Positions 7,295 to 15,879 of a DNA stretch of 64,000 nucleotides are shown in pieces. This DNA is from Pedomonas mirosovicensis (GTDB taxonomy: Bacteria > Pseudomonadota > Alphaproteobacteria > Sphingomonadales > Sphingomonadaceae): assembly GCF_022569295.1 (NCBI RefSeq), contig NZ_JAKFIA010000002.1:338501-402500 (forward strand), given 5' to 3'. The translations under genes and the position numbers were made by a program. Every line of letters begins with the position of its first letter. The first letter of the stretch is position 1. Under the pieces are notes generated by a model. That model searched no databases and had not been told where the DNA came from. It was given only the letters and a program-made list of their open reading frames with translations.

Positions 7295-9883
7295 ATGTCG
7301 AATACCCTGGAGAGTGTGTCGGGTTTGTTTAATCCCAGGCTGGGCGCTTCTGCGTTGGATGCGATGCCGACGGATGCGGAGGTCTTCACCACCTTCGCGC
7401 GCATGGCGGCGGATTGTATGGGCGTTCCCCTGGCCGCCGTCGCGGTGGCGGATGGCGAGCGCCTGCGGTTTCTCGGTGAGATTGGCTTCGGAATTACGGA
7501 GACGCCGCTTTCGGCTTCGCTCCTCATGCCTCACTTTCGCGCCGGGCAGCCGCTGACCGTGCTCGACATGTCCCGCGACGCCCGCTTCAGCGCCCATCCG
7601 CTCGTTGCCGGCGCGCCGGCGCTGCGGTTTGCGGCGGCCGTGCCGCTGGCGGGAAGCGATGGCCGGGTGTTCGGCTTCGTGGCCGGGCTCGATACGGCGC
7701 CCCACCTTGAGGGGCCGACGGAAACGCAGGCGCAAATGCTGCAAGGGCTGGCGAGCCTGCTGCTGGCGTGTCTTGCCGCGCAGGGCCGCGGCCGCGAGAC
7801 GGAGCGGGCGCTGCAGGAGGCCCGGCGCTGCCTTGAGGCGATCTCCAGCCAGGCTCTGGTCGGCATTCTCCATCAGGATTTCAACGGCCGCATTCTCATG
7901 GTCAACGAGCGGTTCTGCGCGCTTGCCGGCCGCAGCGCCAAGGTGTTGCGCCGCGTGCCGCTCGAGCGGCTGATGCATCTGCGCGACTGGCGCAAGCTCC
8001 GTGAGCTGTTCGATATGAACCGGCCGACCGGTCAGCCCTTCTCCACCGAGGTCCGCTGGGCCCGCCCGGATGGATCGATGCTCTGGTGCGCGGTCGATGT
8101 CTCCTTCGTGCGCGACGAGACCGGGAAGCCGGTTTCGCTTGTCGCCTTCATGCATGACATAACCTGGTACAAGAAGGCCAAGGCTGCGCTGAACAGCAGC
8201 GAGGAGCGGTTCCGGCTGGCGACCAAGGCCGCGCGTCTGGGCGTTGCGGACTACCACCTGCCCACCGGCGCGTTCAGCTGGTCGGACGAGTTGCGGGCGA
8301 TGGTTGGCGCGCCGGAGGGCACAAAGCCCAGCCTGCGCCTGGCGCTGGCGGTTCTTGAGCCGGAGGCGCGGCGGACGGTGCGGAACTGGCTGCTGAAGCC
8401 GGACCCGAACGTGCCCCTGCGCGAGGGCGCGCATTATATTCGCATCCGCCGTCTCGATAACGGCGCGCTGCGCTGGCTGGAGGTGCGCGTGTGGGCTTCT
8501 GCCGCCGATGACGGCGAGTCCGGCCGGCTGGTGCTCACCACCCGCGACGTCACCGAGGAGAAGAATTCCGAGGAACGCGTCCTCTGGGCGTCCGAGCATG
8601 ACCCGCTGACCGGTCTTGCCAATCGCCGCCTGTTCCTCAAGCGGCTGAGCGCGGCGGTTCAGCAGGCGGAGACGGAGCGCAGCCATGTGGGTCTTCTGCT
8701 GTTCGATCTCGATAAGCTGAAGCAGACCAACGACACGCTGGGGCACGAGGCGGGCGACTTCCTGCTGCGGACGTTCGTTGAGCGGCTTCAAGGGCTGCGG
8801 CGGGAAGAGGATACGCTGGCGCGGCTGGGGGGCGATGAGTTCGCGCTCATCATGCCCAACCTGTCGGGCAGCCAGCAGATGCTCGATCTCGCCCAAACGG
8901 TGCTCGAGCAGATGCGCGAGCGGCTCACCTTCGAGGGCCACGCCATCGAATGCCGGGCCAGCATCGGGGCCAGCCTTTATCCCGAGCACGGCCGCGACGC
9001 CAACAACCTCCAGCGCAACGCCGATGTGGCGCTCTACCGGGCCAAGGCGCAGGGGCGGTGCCGTCTGGTGGTGTTCGAGCCGGAAATGCGCTCGGAACTC
9101 CAGCTGCACACCTCCATGCTGTCCATGGCGCGGCAGGCGCTGGATACAGGAAATATCGTGCCCTACTTCCAGCCCAAGATCGCGCTGGATACCGGCAAGC
9201 TCGTCGGCTTCGAAGCGCTGCTGCGCTGGCGGCATCCGCGCCGGGGCATCCAGGGGCCGGCCCAGATCGCCGCCGCCCTTGAGGACCAGGATCTGGCCGT
9301 GGCCATCAGCGAACGCATGTTCGCCCTGGTGGCGGCGCAGATGCGCGCCTGGCTGGATGCGGGCTATGAGTTCGGCCATGTGGCCGTCAACGCCTCGGCT
9401 GTAGAGTTTCTGCGCGACAACTTTGCCGAACGCGTGCTCGGCCAGTTGCAGGAAGCGGGGGTGCCGCCCCGCTATCTCGAACTGGAAGTCACGGAGTCGG
9501 TTCTGCTCGGTCACCAGTCCGACCGGTCCGATCGCATTTTGCGGACGCTGAGCAACGCGGGCGTGCGGATTGCGCTTGATGATTTCGGCACCGGCTTTGC
9601 CTCCCTGTCACATTTGAAGCGCTTTCCGGTTGATACCATCAAGATCGACCAGAGCTTCGTGCGCGACCTGGAGAACGACCCCTTCGGCGGGGCCATCATT
9701 CGGGCGGTCATCAGCCTGGGGCAGAGCCTTGGCATCTGCGTCGTGGCCGAGGGCATCGAGACCCAGGCGCAGGCGGATTTCCTGCTGGCGCACCAGTGCG
9801 ACGTGGGGCAGGGCTATTTTCTCGGCCGCCCCGCCGCCGCCATGGCCGCCGAAAATCTGCTGCAAGGCGTCTATGCGGCCTAG
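7295..9883 (+). CDS. GAF-PAS-PAS-GGDEF-EAL cyclic-di-GMP protein
   Basis: Synthesises and/or degrades cyclic di-GMP in response to sensed signals. The 862-aa cytosolic product has a GAF domain (about residues 25-165), two PAS domains (about 185-285 and 300-420; the second ends in the typical DVTEEK), a GGDEF domain with intact LGGDEF near residue 512 and DPLTGLANRRLF before it, and an EAL domain with FEALLRW near 637 and DDFGTGFASLSHL near 757. Both catalytic motifs are intact, so it could be bifunctional. No membrane segment is seen. Iteron copy 2 lies 100 bp downstream. Confidence 0.93.
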   Translation: MSNTLESVSGLFNPRLGASALDAMPTDAEVFTTFARMAADCMGVPLAAVAVADGERLRFLGEIGFGITETPLSASLLMPHFRAGQPLTVLDMSRDARFSAHPLVAGAPALRFAAAVPLAGSDGRVFGFVAGLDTAPHLEGPTETQAQMLQGLASLLLACLAAQGRGRETERALQEARRCLEAISSQALVGILHQDFNGRILMVNERFCALAGRSAKVLRRVPLERLMHLRDWRKLRELFDMNRPTGQPFSTEVRWARPDGSMLWCAVDVSFVRDETGKPVSLVAFMHDITWYKKAKAALNSSEERFRLATKAARLGVADYHLPTGAFSWSDELRAMVGAPEGTKPSLRLALAVLEPEARRTVRNWLLKPDPNVPLREGAHYIRIRRLDNGALRWLEVRVWASAADDGESGRLVLTTRDVTEEKNSEERVLWASEHDPLTGLANRRLFLKRLSAAVQQAETERSHVGLLLFDLDKLKQTNDTLGHEAGDFLLRTFVERLQGLRREEDTLARLGGDEFALIMPNLSGSQQMLDLAQTVLEQMRERLTFEGHAIECRASIGASLYPEHGRDANNLQRNADVALYRAKAQGRCRLVVFEPEMRSELQLHTSMLSMARQALDTGNIVPYFQPKIALDTGKLVGFEALLRWRHPRRGIQGPAQIAAALEDQDLAVAISERMFALVAAQMRAWLDAGYEFGHVAVNASAVEFLRDNFAERVLGQLQEAGVPPRYLELEVTESVLLGHQSDRSDRILRTLSNAGVRIALDDFGTGFASLSHLKRFPVDTIKIDQSFVRDLENDPFGGAIIRAVISLGQSLGICVVAEGIETQAQADFLLAHQCDVGQGYFLGRPAAAMAAENLLQGVYAA

Positions 9884-9986
9884 CGCAGCTTTCGAGCAGG
9901 GTGGACCATCCTGCGGTTGAAGAAAACGCGACCACCAAAAGGCTCTGGAGTTTTCGCGGCAGCAACTCCATCGCCTTCACCCGTCT

Positions 9987-10004
9987 GCGCGAAAAGTCAG
10001 CGGA
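9987..10004 (+). repeat. dispersed iteron 2 (perfect 18-mer)
   Basis: GCGCGAAAAGTCAGCGGA, identical to copies at 4424 and 32634, in the 220-bp gap between the GGDEF-EAL gene and the Sel1 lipoprotein gene. The flanking bases differ from those of the other two copies, so this is not a long duplication. Confidence 0.75.
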
Positions 10005-10104
10005 AAAAATTCGGGCGGTTTTCCCCACCCGCACGGGCGAGTGGCCCTTCGTGCGCGCTGGCGTAAAATCGGCGTGAGACATTCAGCCTGGAAGGGGAGA
10101 GACC

Positions 10105-10596
10105 ATGGCTGCTGGCATAGCTGCGCGCGCCTTGCCATCCTGGAAATTCGCCCGGCGCGTCATCGGGCCGTTGCTGTTGCCGGCGCTTCTGCTTGCCGCC
10201 TGCGCCAGGCCTCCCGTCTGCCAGGGCGAGGCGCCGGCATACGCGCTTCCTGGCGCATCTGCGCCTATCAGGGCGCTGGCGCTGCTGAACATGCGATCCA
10301 TGGAAAATCTTGCCTGCTGGGCTGAACGCAACGACCAGCTTGCCCAGTACGCCCTGGGCATCGCCTATGAGCACGGGCTGGGTGTGCCGGCTGACCGCAA
10401 GGCCGCTATGCGCTATTACCGCGCCGCGGCCGCATCGGTGCCGGGGCGGATCTGGGTCTACTCCCCGCCGGTTGGAAAGGAGAGCATGGGCCGGGTCATT
10501 CCCGTCGACACCGGGCCGGGCCGCACTGGCCTGCCCGAAGCCCGCGCGGCGCTGGAGCGCCTCACCGCCTCGCGGGACAACGGCGACAGGCCATAA
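10105..10596 (+). CDS. Sel1-repeat lipoprotein
   Basis: A 163-aa predicted lipoprotein. The signal peptide ends in a lipobox LLLAAC (Cys about residue 33), placing it in the membrane facing the periplasm. One Sel1/TPR-like repeat is visible: DQLAQYALGIAYEHGLGV followed by ADRKAAMRYYRAAAA (about residues 75-110). Such repeats mediate protein contacts. The ribosome site GGGGAGAGACC precedes the ATG. No neighbour suggests a partner and the role is unknown. Confidence 0.7.
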   Translation: MAAGIAARALPSWKFARRVIGPLLLPALLLAACARPPVCQGEAPAYALPGASAPIRALALLNMRSMENLACWAERNDQLAQYALGIAYEHGLGVPADRKAAMRYYRAAAASVPGRIWVYSPPVGKESMGRVIPVDTGPGRTGLPEARAALERLTASRDNGDRP

Positions 10597-10651
10597 GAAC
10601 ATCCCATGTCTCTGCCGCCGCTTGTCTGACGCCTGCCGGGCGCGCGGCCTA

Positions 10652-10963
10652 TCAGTAGTGCTGGCGCTCCGAATACATCTGCCGGTTGCGCCGACGGCGG
10701 CCGGTCAGCAGCGCCGCCGCGCAGCCGACTGCGCCGGCGATCAGCAGCGAGCGCACCGGGTGCTCGGCCACGTTGCGGCTCACCTGGTCCGTTGCGTTCT
10801 GCACGGACTGGCGGGCGCTGCCATACCATTCTTGGGCGCGGCCCATCAGTTCCTGGCGGGTGCCTTCGCCCTGCTGGCGCGAGCTGCCGGTAATGTCGCT
10901 GGCACCTTGCTGTGCCTTGCCCATGCCGGTCCTCAAAGTGCCTTCAACCCGATCCTGATTCAT
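10652..10963 (-). CDS. CsbD-like stress protein with C-terminal membrane anchor (1)
   Basis: A 103-aa small protein. The N-terminal segment starting MNQDRVEGTLRTGMGKAQQ resembles the CsbD general-stress family. The middle is an amphipathic helix, and a single hydrophobic segment (SLLIAGAVGCAAALLTG) near the C-terminus resembles the ElaB/YqjD-type anchor. AGGAG precedes the ATG at 10963. It is paralogous in layout to the next gene (11160-11477) and probably belongs to the same stress regulon as the Cys-rich protein upstream. Confidence 0.72.
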   Translation of the reverse strand: MNQDRVEGTLRTGMGKAQQGASDITGSSRQQGEGTRQELMGRAQEWYGSARQSVQNATDQVSRNVAEHPVRSLLIAGAVGCAAALLTGRRRRNRQMYSERQHY

Positions 10964-11159
10964 AACGTCACTCCTGACATTGCCGTGGAAAGAAAAAATC
11001 AAAGCGCCATCCCGCCGCCGTCCGGCGCGGCCTTCGGCCGGGCCGGGCGCGCCCCGCGCGGGATGGCGGATCAACGGCGCCGGCCGCGGCCTGTTCCGCC
11101 CAGGGCGGCGAAGCGCACCGCCCGCGCCGCGTGCGGAGCATCCGGAAGGCGCATCCTCG

Positions 11160-11477
11160 CTACATCGCCCGGCGGCGGGCCGACCACTGCATCTCCCGGT
11201 CATCCCGGCGGAAGGCCACCATGCCGAGCACAAAACCAAGTGCCGCGGCGATCAGCACGGCGGAAATGGGCTGGTCGGAAACCGTGCGGCCCATGGTGTC
11301 GGCGGCGTCCCGCATGGACTCGCGCGCCTGGCCATAAGCCCGCCGGGCCCGGCCGCGCATCCGCTGGCGCATCCCGCGCTCTTCCAGCACCTCGTCTCCG
11401 GTCAGGGTGCCAAAGGCCTGCCGCGTGCGGCCCGACATTTCATCCAGGCCGCCTCGTGTTGTCTGCTCGTTCGCCAT
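11160..11477 (-). CDS. CsbD-like stress protein with C-terminal membrane anchor (2)
   Basis: A 105-aa paralogue-like partner of 10652-10963: a polar helical N-terminus (GGLDEMSGRTRQAFGTLTGDEVLEE has the CsbD-style layout), an Arg-rich middle, then one membrane segment (ISAVLIAAALGFVLGMVAF) and a basic tail. The start at 11477 has a perfect AGGAGG seven bases upstream. The order 11541 (Cys-rich), 11160, 10652 on one strand suggests co-regulation, although gaps of about 60-200 bp leave room for separate promoters. Function beyond general stress is not known. Confidence 0.7.
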   Translation of the reverse strand: MANEQTTRGGLDEMSGRTRQAFGTLTGDEVLEERGMRQRMRGRARRAYGQARESMRDAADTMGRTVSDQPISAVLIAAALGFVLGMVAFRRDDREMQWSARRRAM

Positions 11478-11540
11478 CTGCTGCCTCCTGTGCGTCAAAC
11501 TTGGGTCCGGTCCGCCAGTCGGGCGGTCTGGCCGGGCCAG

Positions 11541-11954
11541 TCAGTGGGTGCTGGGGCTGATGGAGTTCATCGCCCCCATACAGGCCTGTTCGCAGCGGCG
11601 GCAGGCCTCGGCGCATACCTGGCAGTGCTCATGGCGCCGGGCATGGCGTTCGCATTCCTCAGCGCACAGGCGGCAGGCGGTGGCGCAGGCCTGCAGGGTT
11701 ATGCGGATCAACTCTTCATTCGAGCCGGTGCGGCGGGTGGCCACCTTGCCGGTCGTCGCGCACAGGTCCGCGCAGTCAAGGTTCAGGCGGATGCACTGGC
11801 GCAACTCCTGCACCATCTCCTCGGCCAGGCACGCATCCGCGCAGGAAATGCAAATTTGGGCGCAATCGTAACATTCCTCGATACAGCGGATGAGAATATC
11901 GTTGGTGTTGCCGCGCACGTCGGGGTGCGTGCGGATCATCTGTTCAGCGTGCAT
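11541..11954 (-). CDS. four-helix-bundle Cys-rich (Csp-like copper storage) protein
   Basis: A 137-aa cytosolic-type protein (no signal peptide seen) with 17 Cys in repeated CxxxC and CxxC spacings: CIEECYDCAQICISCADACL near residue 25, CIRLNLDCADLC, CATACRLCAEEC, CQVCAEACRRCEQAC. This is the DUF326/Csp fold, a four-helix bundle whose core Cys bind many Cu(I) ions. Such proteins buffer copper in the cytosol. GAGGTGA lies six bases before the ATG at 11954. No copper exporter or CueR-type regulator is nearby. Confidence 0.82.
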   Translation of the reverse strand: MHAEQMIRTHPDVRGNTNDILIRCIEECYDCAQICISCADACLAEEMVQELRQCIRLNLDCADLCATTGKVATRRTGSNEELIRITLQACATACRLCAEECERHARRHEHCQVCAEACRRCEQACMGAMNSISPSTH

Positions 11955-12096
11955 GAAATCACCTCTCGCGTTGGCCTTGGGGGAAGAAAAGGGCCAGCCG
12001 GGAGAGAGAATGTTCCGCCCGGCTGTTCTCAAAGGAACATCAGCCGGGCAGGGAGGTTCCGGCCCGGTCGTGTTCTGCCTTGCGCTGCCGCCTTGG

Positions 12097-13317
12097 TCAG
12101 TCGAGCCGGGTGAAAAGGCCGTAGAGGGTGGGCTTGAGGTAAAGGTCGATGGCCTGGGGCCCCGTGATGTCCGGCACCAGGCGCACCAGTTCCAGGACGG
12201 AGTTGATGCCCGCGTACAGCATCTCAGAGGCCACCAGCGGGTCCACGGCGCGCAGTGAGCCGTCGGCGATTCCGTCTGAAATCATCGAGGCGAAGCGGCG
12301 CGAGACGCGGCCGGAGTCGGCCAGTATCGCTCGCCGCAGCGGGTCCGGCAGCACGCTCAGCGCCGAGGCGCGCATCAAGGGGCCCTGCTCCGAAAGCTGG
12401 AAGGCGACCAGGCTGGCGGCGGCTGTCGTCAGGCGGGTCCAGCCGTCGCTCTCAAGGGCGCTGGCGGCCAGCTGAGTCTGCCGGGTGATCTCGAAGGTGC
12501 GCTCGAAGCAGGCGATCACCAGGTCATCCTTGGCATCGTTGTGGTGGTAGAACGCGCCCTTGGTAACGTTGAGGCTTTCTGAAATCCGCGCCACCGATGC
12601 GCCCCGGTAGCCGATCTCGTTGATGAGCCGGGTGGCGGCCATCAAGAAGGCGTCGGCACCGCTGTCCTGCGTGTCCGGCAGGGCGGGTGTCAGGATCTGC
12701 GGGGTCCATGCCGCGCCGGGGCGGGCGATGCCGCCCAGCAGCGCATCCAGCAGGCGCGCGGCGAGGCGCGGGGCGTCCTCCGCATCGTAGTGCTCGATCC
12801 ACACCACCGACCACAGCAGCTGCTCCAGCACCAGGTTGGCGCGGGCGTTGAGGCCGCGTCGGCCGGCCCAGGCCATTTCCGGTCCTTCCATCAGGCCGCG
12901 CAGCCGCCGCACCATGGCCTGAAGCGCATTTCGCACCACGCCGGCATGGGGCGGCCGCAGCGCGCGCACTTCGTCGAACCGCGCCATCGGCGGGGCCTCG
13001 CCCGCGCGGATGAGAAACTGGTTCTCCAGGTACAGCCGTATCAGCGTCTCCAGCCGGGCAGCGGGGGTGGGCTCGGCGCTGGCGGCCTCGATCATGGCAT
13101 CCCAGCGTTCGACGGCGCGCACCATGCAGGCGGAGACCAGGTCCTCCTTGCGCGGAAAATAATAGGCGACGCTGGTGGTGGTCAGCCCCACGGCGCCGGC
13201 CACTTCGGCAAAGGTTACGCCCCGCACGCCCTGCTGGTTGAGAATATCGACGGCCGCGGCCAGGACGGTCTCCTTGCGCGCGTTGTACCGGTTGGTTGCA
13301 GCCGGCCGTGCCGTCAT
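12097..13317 (-). CDS. tandem TetR/AcrR regulator (two TetR units fused)
   Basis: A 406-aa product, twice the usual TetR length, with two complete TetR DNA-binding regions. The first is at residues 13-60 (VTFAEVAGAVGLTTTSVAYYFPRKEDL) and the second near 215-262 (ASVARISESLNVTKGAFYHHNDAKDDL). Each is followed by a helical ligand/dimer region. One chain may thus act like an intramolecular TetR dimer. GAGGG precedes the ATG at 13317. The divergent neighbour is tag; an imperfect hairpin lies between them. Targets are unknown. Confidence 0.85.
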   Translation of the reverse strand: MTARPAATNRYNARKETVLAAAVDILNQQGVRGVTFAEVAGAVGLTTTSVAYYFPRKEDLVSACMVRAVERWDAMIEAASAEPTPAARLETLIRLYLENQFLIRAGEAPPMARFDEVRALRPPHAGVVRNALQAMVRRLRGLMEGPEMAWAGRRGLNARANLVLEQLLWSVVWIEHYDAEDAPRLAARLLDALLGGIARPGAAWTPQILTPALPDTQDSGADAFLMAATRLINEIGYRGASVARISESLNVTKGAFYHHNDAKDDLVIACFERTFEITRQTQLAASALESDGWTRLTTAAASLVAFQLSEQGPLMRASALSVLPDPLRRAILADSGRVSRRFASMISDGIADGSLRAVDPLVASEMLYAGINSVLELVRLVPDITGPQAIDLYLKPTLYGLFTRLD

Positions 13318-13465
13318 CTTGCCCTCGGGTTGCGTTGCTCTGGGCCCCCGCGTCTTGCCGGGGTCATCTGCGGTGCACCATAAATTGCGCCTTGCCCCCT
13401 GCAAAGCAGGCAATGGCGGGGGAGGGGCCTGTTGATGGGGAGGGCCCCCACGCAAAAGCTCTTGA

Positions 13466-13480
13466 GAACAAAGAAGGAAC
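13466..13480. promoter_or_regulatory. LexA-type SOS box upstream of tag
   Basis: GAAC-N7-GAAC, the complement of the alphaproteobacterial LexA box GTTC-N7-GTTC, 47 bp before the tag start codon. One or two chance matches are expected in 64 kb, but the position before a DNA-repair gene favours a real site. Confidence 0.5.
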
Positions 13481-13526
13481 ATGCCAGCATCCGCCTCCTG
13501 CGCCGAGGGAAGGAAGGAGAAAAATC

Positions 13527-14141
13527 ATGACCGCATTTGCGCTTGAGGAAGGGCCGGACGGGCAGCCGCGCTGCGCCTGGTGCCTGGCAACCCCCGCCTA
13601 TCGGCGCTACCACGATACTGAATGGGGTTTTCCGGTGGGCGATGACCGGCTGCTGTTTGAGAAGGTCAGCCTCGAAGGCTTCCAGTGCGGTCTCAGCTGG
13701 CTCACCATTCTCAACAAGCGGGAGGCTTTCCGCGCCGCCTTTGCCAACTTCGATTTTGAGATGGTGGCGCGCTTTGGCGAGGCGGATGTGGAGCGTCTGT
13801 TGCAGGACCCAGGTATCGTGCGCCATCGCGGCAAGATCCAGTCGGTCATCAACAATGCCCGCCGCGCCGTGGCGCTGCGGGAGAAGGAAGGCTCGCTCGC
13901 GGCCTTTTTCTGGCGTTACGAGCCCGACCCGGCGGAGCACGCCCGCCGTGGCGTGGTGGCGGAGACGCCGGAGTCGACCGCTCTTTCCAAGGCTCTGAAG
14001 AAGCAGGGCTGGAGTTTCGTCGGCCCCACCACCATGCACGCATTCATGCAGGCCATGGGGCTGGTCAACGATCATGCCCCCGGCTGCATTGTTCACGCGC
14101 AGGTGGAGGCGGCGCGGCAGGCCTTTCTCCGCCCGGCCTGA
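13527..14141 (+). CDS. tag: DNA-3-methyladenine glycosylase I
   Basis: Removes 3-methyladenine from alkylated DNA, starting base-excision repair. The 204-aa product is full length for the Tag family: RCAWC zinc-ligand region near residue 12, YHDTEWGFPVGDDRLLFEKVSLEGFQCGLSW blocks (residues 28-60), WSFVGPTTMHAFMQAMGLVNDH (about 168-188) and the C-terminal zinc ligands in H-x4-C. AAGGAGA precedes the ATG at 13527. A LexA-type box 47 bp upstream suggests SOS induction. A second 3-methyladenine glycosylase of a different fold (mpg, 55645) is also in this window. Confidence 0.93.
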   Translation: MTAFALEEGPDGQPRCAWCLATPAYRRYHDTEWGFPVGDDRLLFEKVSLEGFQCGLSWLTILNKREAFRAAFANFDFEMVARFGEADVERLLQDPGIVRHRGKIQSVINNARRAVALREKEGSLAAFFWRYEPDPAEHARRGVVAETPESTALSKALKKQGWSFVGPTTMHAFMQAMGLVNDHAPGCIVHAQVEAARQAFLRPA

Positions 14142-14272
14142 GGTGTCTCCATCCCGCCCTGGGGATTGAGATGGCTCTGAAATGGCTTACAAAGCCCGTT
14201 CGTCCATTTCATCTCCAGCCTGCCGGCGGCGTGTCCGGTCAGGCCGGATTAAAGGCAAGGCACAGGTTCTCC

Positions 14273-14743
14273 ATGGCCAAATCCACCCCTGCGGTTGTGA
14301 CGCTCCAGCGCGCGGGCGCCGATTTTACGCTTCACACCTATGATTATGCGCCGGGCAACCAGCGCGTCGGCCTCCAGGCGGCCGAGGCGCTGGGGGTCAG
14401 CCCGTCAGAGGTCTACAAGACGCTGATGGCGCTGGTGGATGGCAAGCCGGTATGCGCCATTGCTCCGTCTGACCAGGAAATCAGCCTCAAGCGGCTGGCC
14501 TCAGCGGCAGGCGGCAAGGCGGCGCAGATGATGCCCGTGCCCGATGCCGAACGGGTAACCGGCTATCGCGTCGGCGGCATCAGCCCCTTTGGCCAGCGTC
14601 GCGCCGTGCCGGTGTTTCTGGAGGAAGGGGCGCTTCGCCTGCCGCTCATTTTTCTCAACGGCGGCCAGCGCGGCCTTCAGGTGCGGCTTGACCCGCGCGA
14701 GATTGTCCGCATCCTGAACGCCACCGCGGCCCCGCTGCTCTAG
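14273..14743 (+). CDS. ybaK: YbaK/EbsC aminoacyl-tRNA deacylase
   Basis: Hydrolyses mischarged Cys-tRNA(Pro) or a similar misacylated tRNA. The 156-aa product shows the YbaK fold: GVSPSEVYKTLMALVDGKPVCAI segments with the conserved Lys (about residue 45), and the GGISPFGQR loop near residue 102. I choose the ATG at 14273, giving the N-terminus AKSTPAVVTLQRAGADFTLHTY usual for the family; the frame is open further upstream. It converges with the small zinc-ribbon gene, the two stop codons overlapping. Confidence 0.87.
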   Translation: MAKSTPAVVTLQRAGADFTLHTYDYAPGNQRVGLQAAEALGVSPSEVYKTLMALVDGKPVCAIAPSDQEISLKRLASAAGGKAAQMMPVPDAERVTGYRVGGISPFGQRRAVPVFLEEGALRLPLIFLNGGQRGLQVRLDPREIVRILNATAAPLL

Positions 14744-14979
14744 GCGCAGAATTTCTCCAAGCCATTCTGCAGCGCGTCCTTCGCGGCGCTGTTCCAGGCC
14801 GGTGCTCCATGCTCCTTGCACTCTGGGCACAGGTGCAAGCCGTCGGCCTCGCGCCAGCCATCGGGTAGCCAGGCATGGGTGAGCTGGTCATGGCGGTTGA
14901 ACTTGACCACCATGTTCGCCTCGATATGGCAACCGTCGCAGCGGGCCATGGATGGCCAGTGAAGAGTGTGCAAAATCAT
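14740..14979 (-). CDS. small zinc-ribbon-like protein
   Basis: A 79-aa protein with two Cys pairs, CDGC (about residue 14) and CPEC (about residue 51), plus His residues, consistent with a small zinc ribbon. Its ATG overlaps the stop codon of the upstream small ORF (TGATG), suggesting translational coupling. Its stop overlaps the end of ybaK. Family and function are not recognised. Confidence 0.55.
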   Translation of the reverse strand: MILHTLHWPSMARCDGCHIEANMVVKFNRHDQLTHAWLPDGWREADGLHLCPECKEHGAPAWNSAAKDALQNGLEKFCA

Positions 14980-15164
14980 CACGCAAATTCCTGGCCTGCT
15001 CCGCCGCGCATGGCCTTTCTCCCCCGGCGCTCAAGGCCTAGGGGCCGCCTGATCCGCTCCAGCTCATCGTGCCCGGCATCCGCCGGTACTCTGATCGCCT
15101 CTGCGCGCGCTTCGGTCCGATAGTCTGCCATACACGGCGACATCCAAGCGCCGCCCTCATTCAT
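14979..15164 (-). CDS. small hypothetical protein, coupled to zinc-ribbon gene
   Basis: A 61-aa frame starting at 15164 with GGAG seven bases upstream and ending in a TGATG overlap with the next gene. The product is charged (RTEARAEAIRVPADAGHDELERIRRPLG) with no recognised domain. It is supported mainly by the ribosome site and the coupling. It could be spurious. Confidence 0.35.
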   Translation of the reverse strand: MNEGGAWMSPCMADYRTEARAEAIRVPADAGHDELERIRRPLGLERRGRKAMRGGAGQEFA

Positions 15165-15335
15165 GGCGGGCTCCGGCTGTTCCATGTTCGCGCCGCATCT
15201 TGCGCGGCGCTGTTGAAGGCGGATTGGTTTCAAGCAACATGTCACTCACGTTTTTCGGCAAGGCGCGATCCTCACCGACCGACAAGCGGCTGGCCAGGAA
15301 AGCCATGGCGTCAGGCGTTAATCTGCGGGTGCTGG

Positions 15336-15605
15336 TCAGGGCTGTTCGTTATTGGCCAGGTGCTCCGGCTTGCGCCTCACGCTCAGCGGCAGATCAATCC
15401 CCGGATTGGGCTTGGCGCTTGGCGAGATGGTCCGCATGACGCTGAGGCTGGCCGCGAAGGTATGGCCGCACTCCACATCCGAGCACTGGTAATGGATTTC
15501 CCGGTAAAGAGCCGTGACGGCGCGGCTCGTCCGGGCGACGGCGGGCGCCGTGCAATGCGGGCATTGCATGGCCGGGAGCCGGGGGGCTTTACGCATCTGC
15601 TGCAT
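15336..15605 (-). CDS. ogr: Ogr/Delta-type zinc-finger late-gene activator
   Basis: Activator of tail-module promoters in P2-like phages. The 89-aa product has a zinc finger CPHC, then exactly 22 residues, then C-x4-C (QCSDVECGH): the CX2C-X22-CX4C pattern of P2 Ogr and P4 Delta. In P2 ogr lies just after gene D; here it lies beyond gpD, after an inserted cassette. I start at 15605 (GGAG nine bases upstream); ATGs at 15596 and 15569 are alternatives. Its likely targets are three TGTTGT-N13-ACAACA dyads before the tailocin blocks. It is divergent from the CI gene. Confidence 0.85.
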   Translation of the reverse strand: MQQMRKAPRLPAMQCPHCTAPAVARTSRAVTALYREIHYQCSDVECGHTFAASLSVMRTISPSAKPNPGIDLPLSVRRKPEHLANNEQP

Positions 15606-15779
15606 CGAACTGAACTCCGGTCGTCGAGACTTGAGAGGGGTGTGGTCGCTGGATCGTGGGCTGCTGTCTGGCAGGCCGCCCAGGCTTTGCCGGGCAGGCG
15701 CGGAGAATGGCGGGATAGGCGCCGGAAACGCCGCAGGGCCTCTCCATATACGCAGCATGCCAACGTCTCACATGGTGCC

Positions 15780-15870
15780 AATATATACTCATTACTATAT
15801 CGATATAGCATTTCGTATGGACATTCAATACGTAAAAATATAATCCCACCCTATTCGTTATCGTATAGAG
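15780..15870. promoter_or_regulatory. CI operator/promoter region
   Basis: A/T-rich stretch just before the repressor gene, strikingly poor in GC for this window. It has a perfect palindrome CTATATCGATATAG at 15795-15808, an inverted pair CGTAT / ATACG around 15814-15832 and a further TATCGTATAG half-site near 15859. These are the likely operators for CI autoregulation and for repression of leftward transcription toward ogr. Confidence 0.6.
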
Positions 15871-15879
15871 GTTCAGCCT

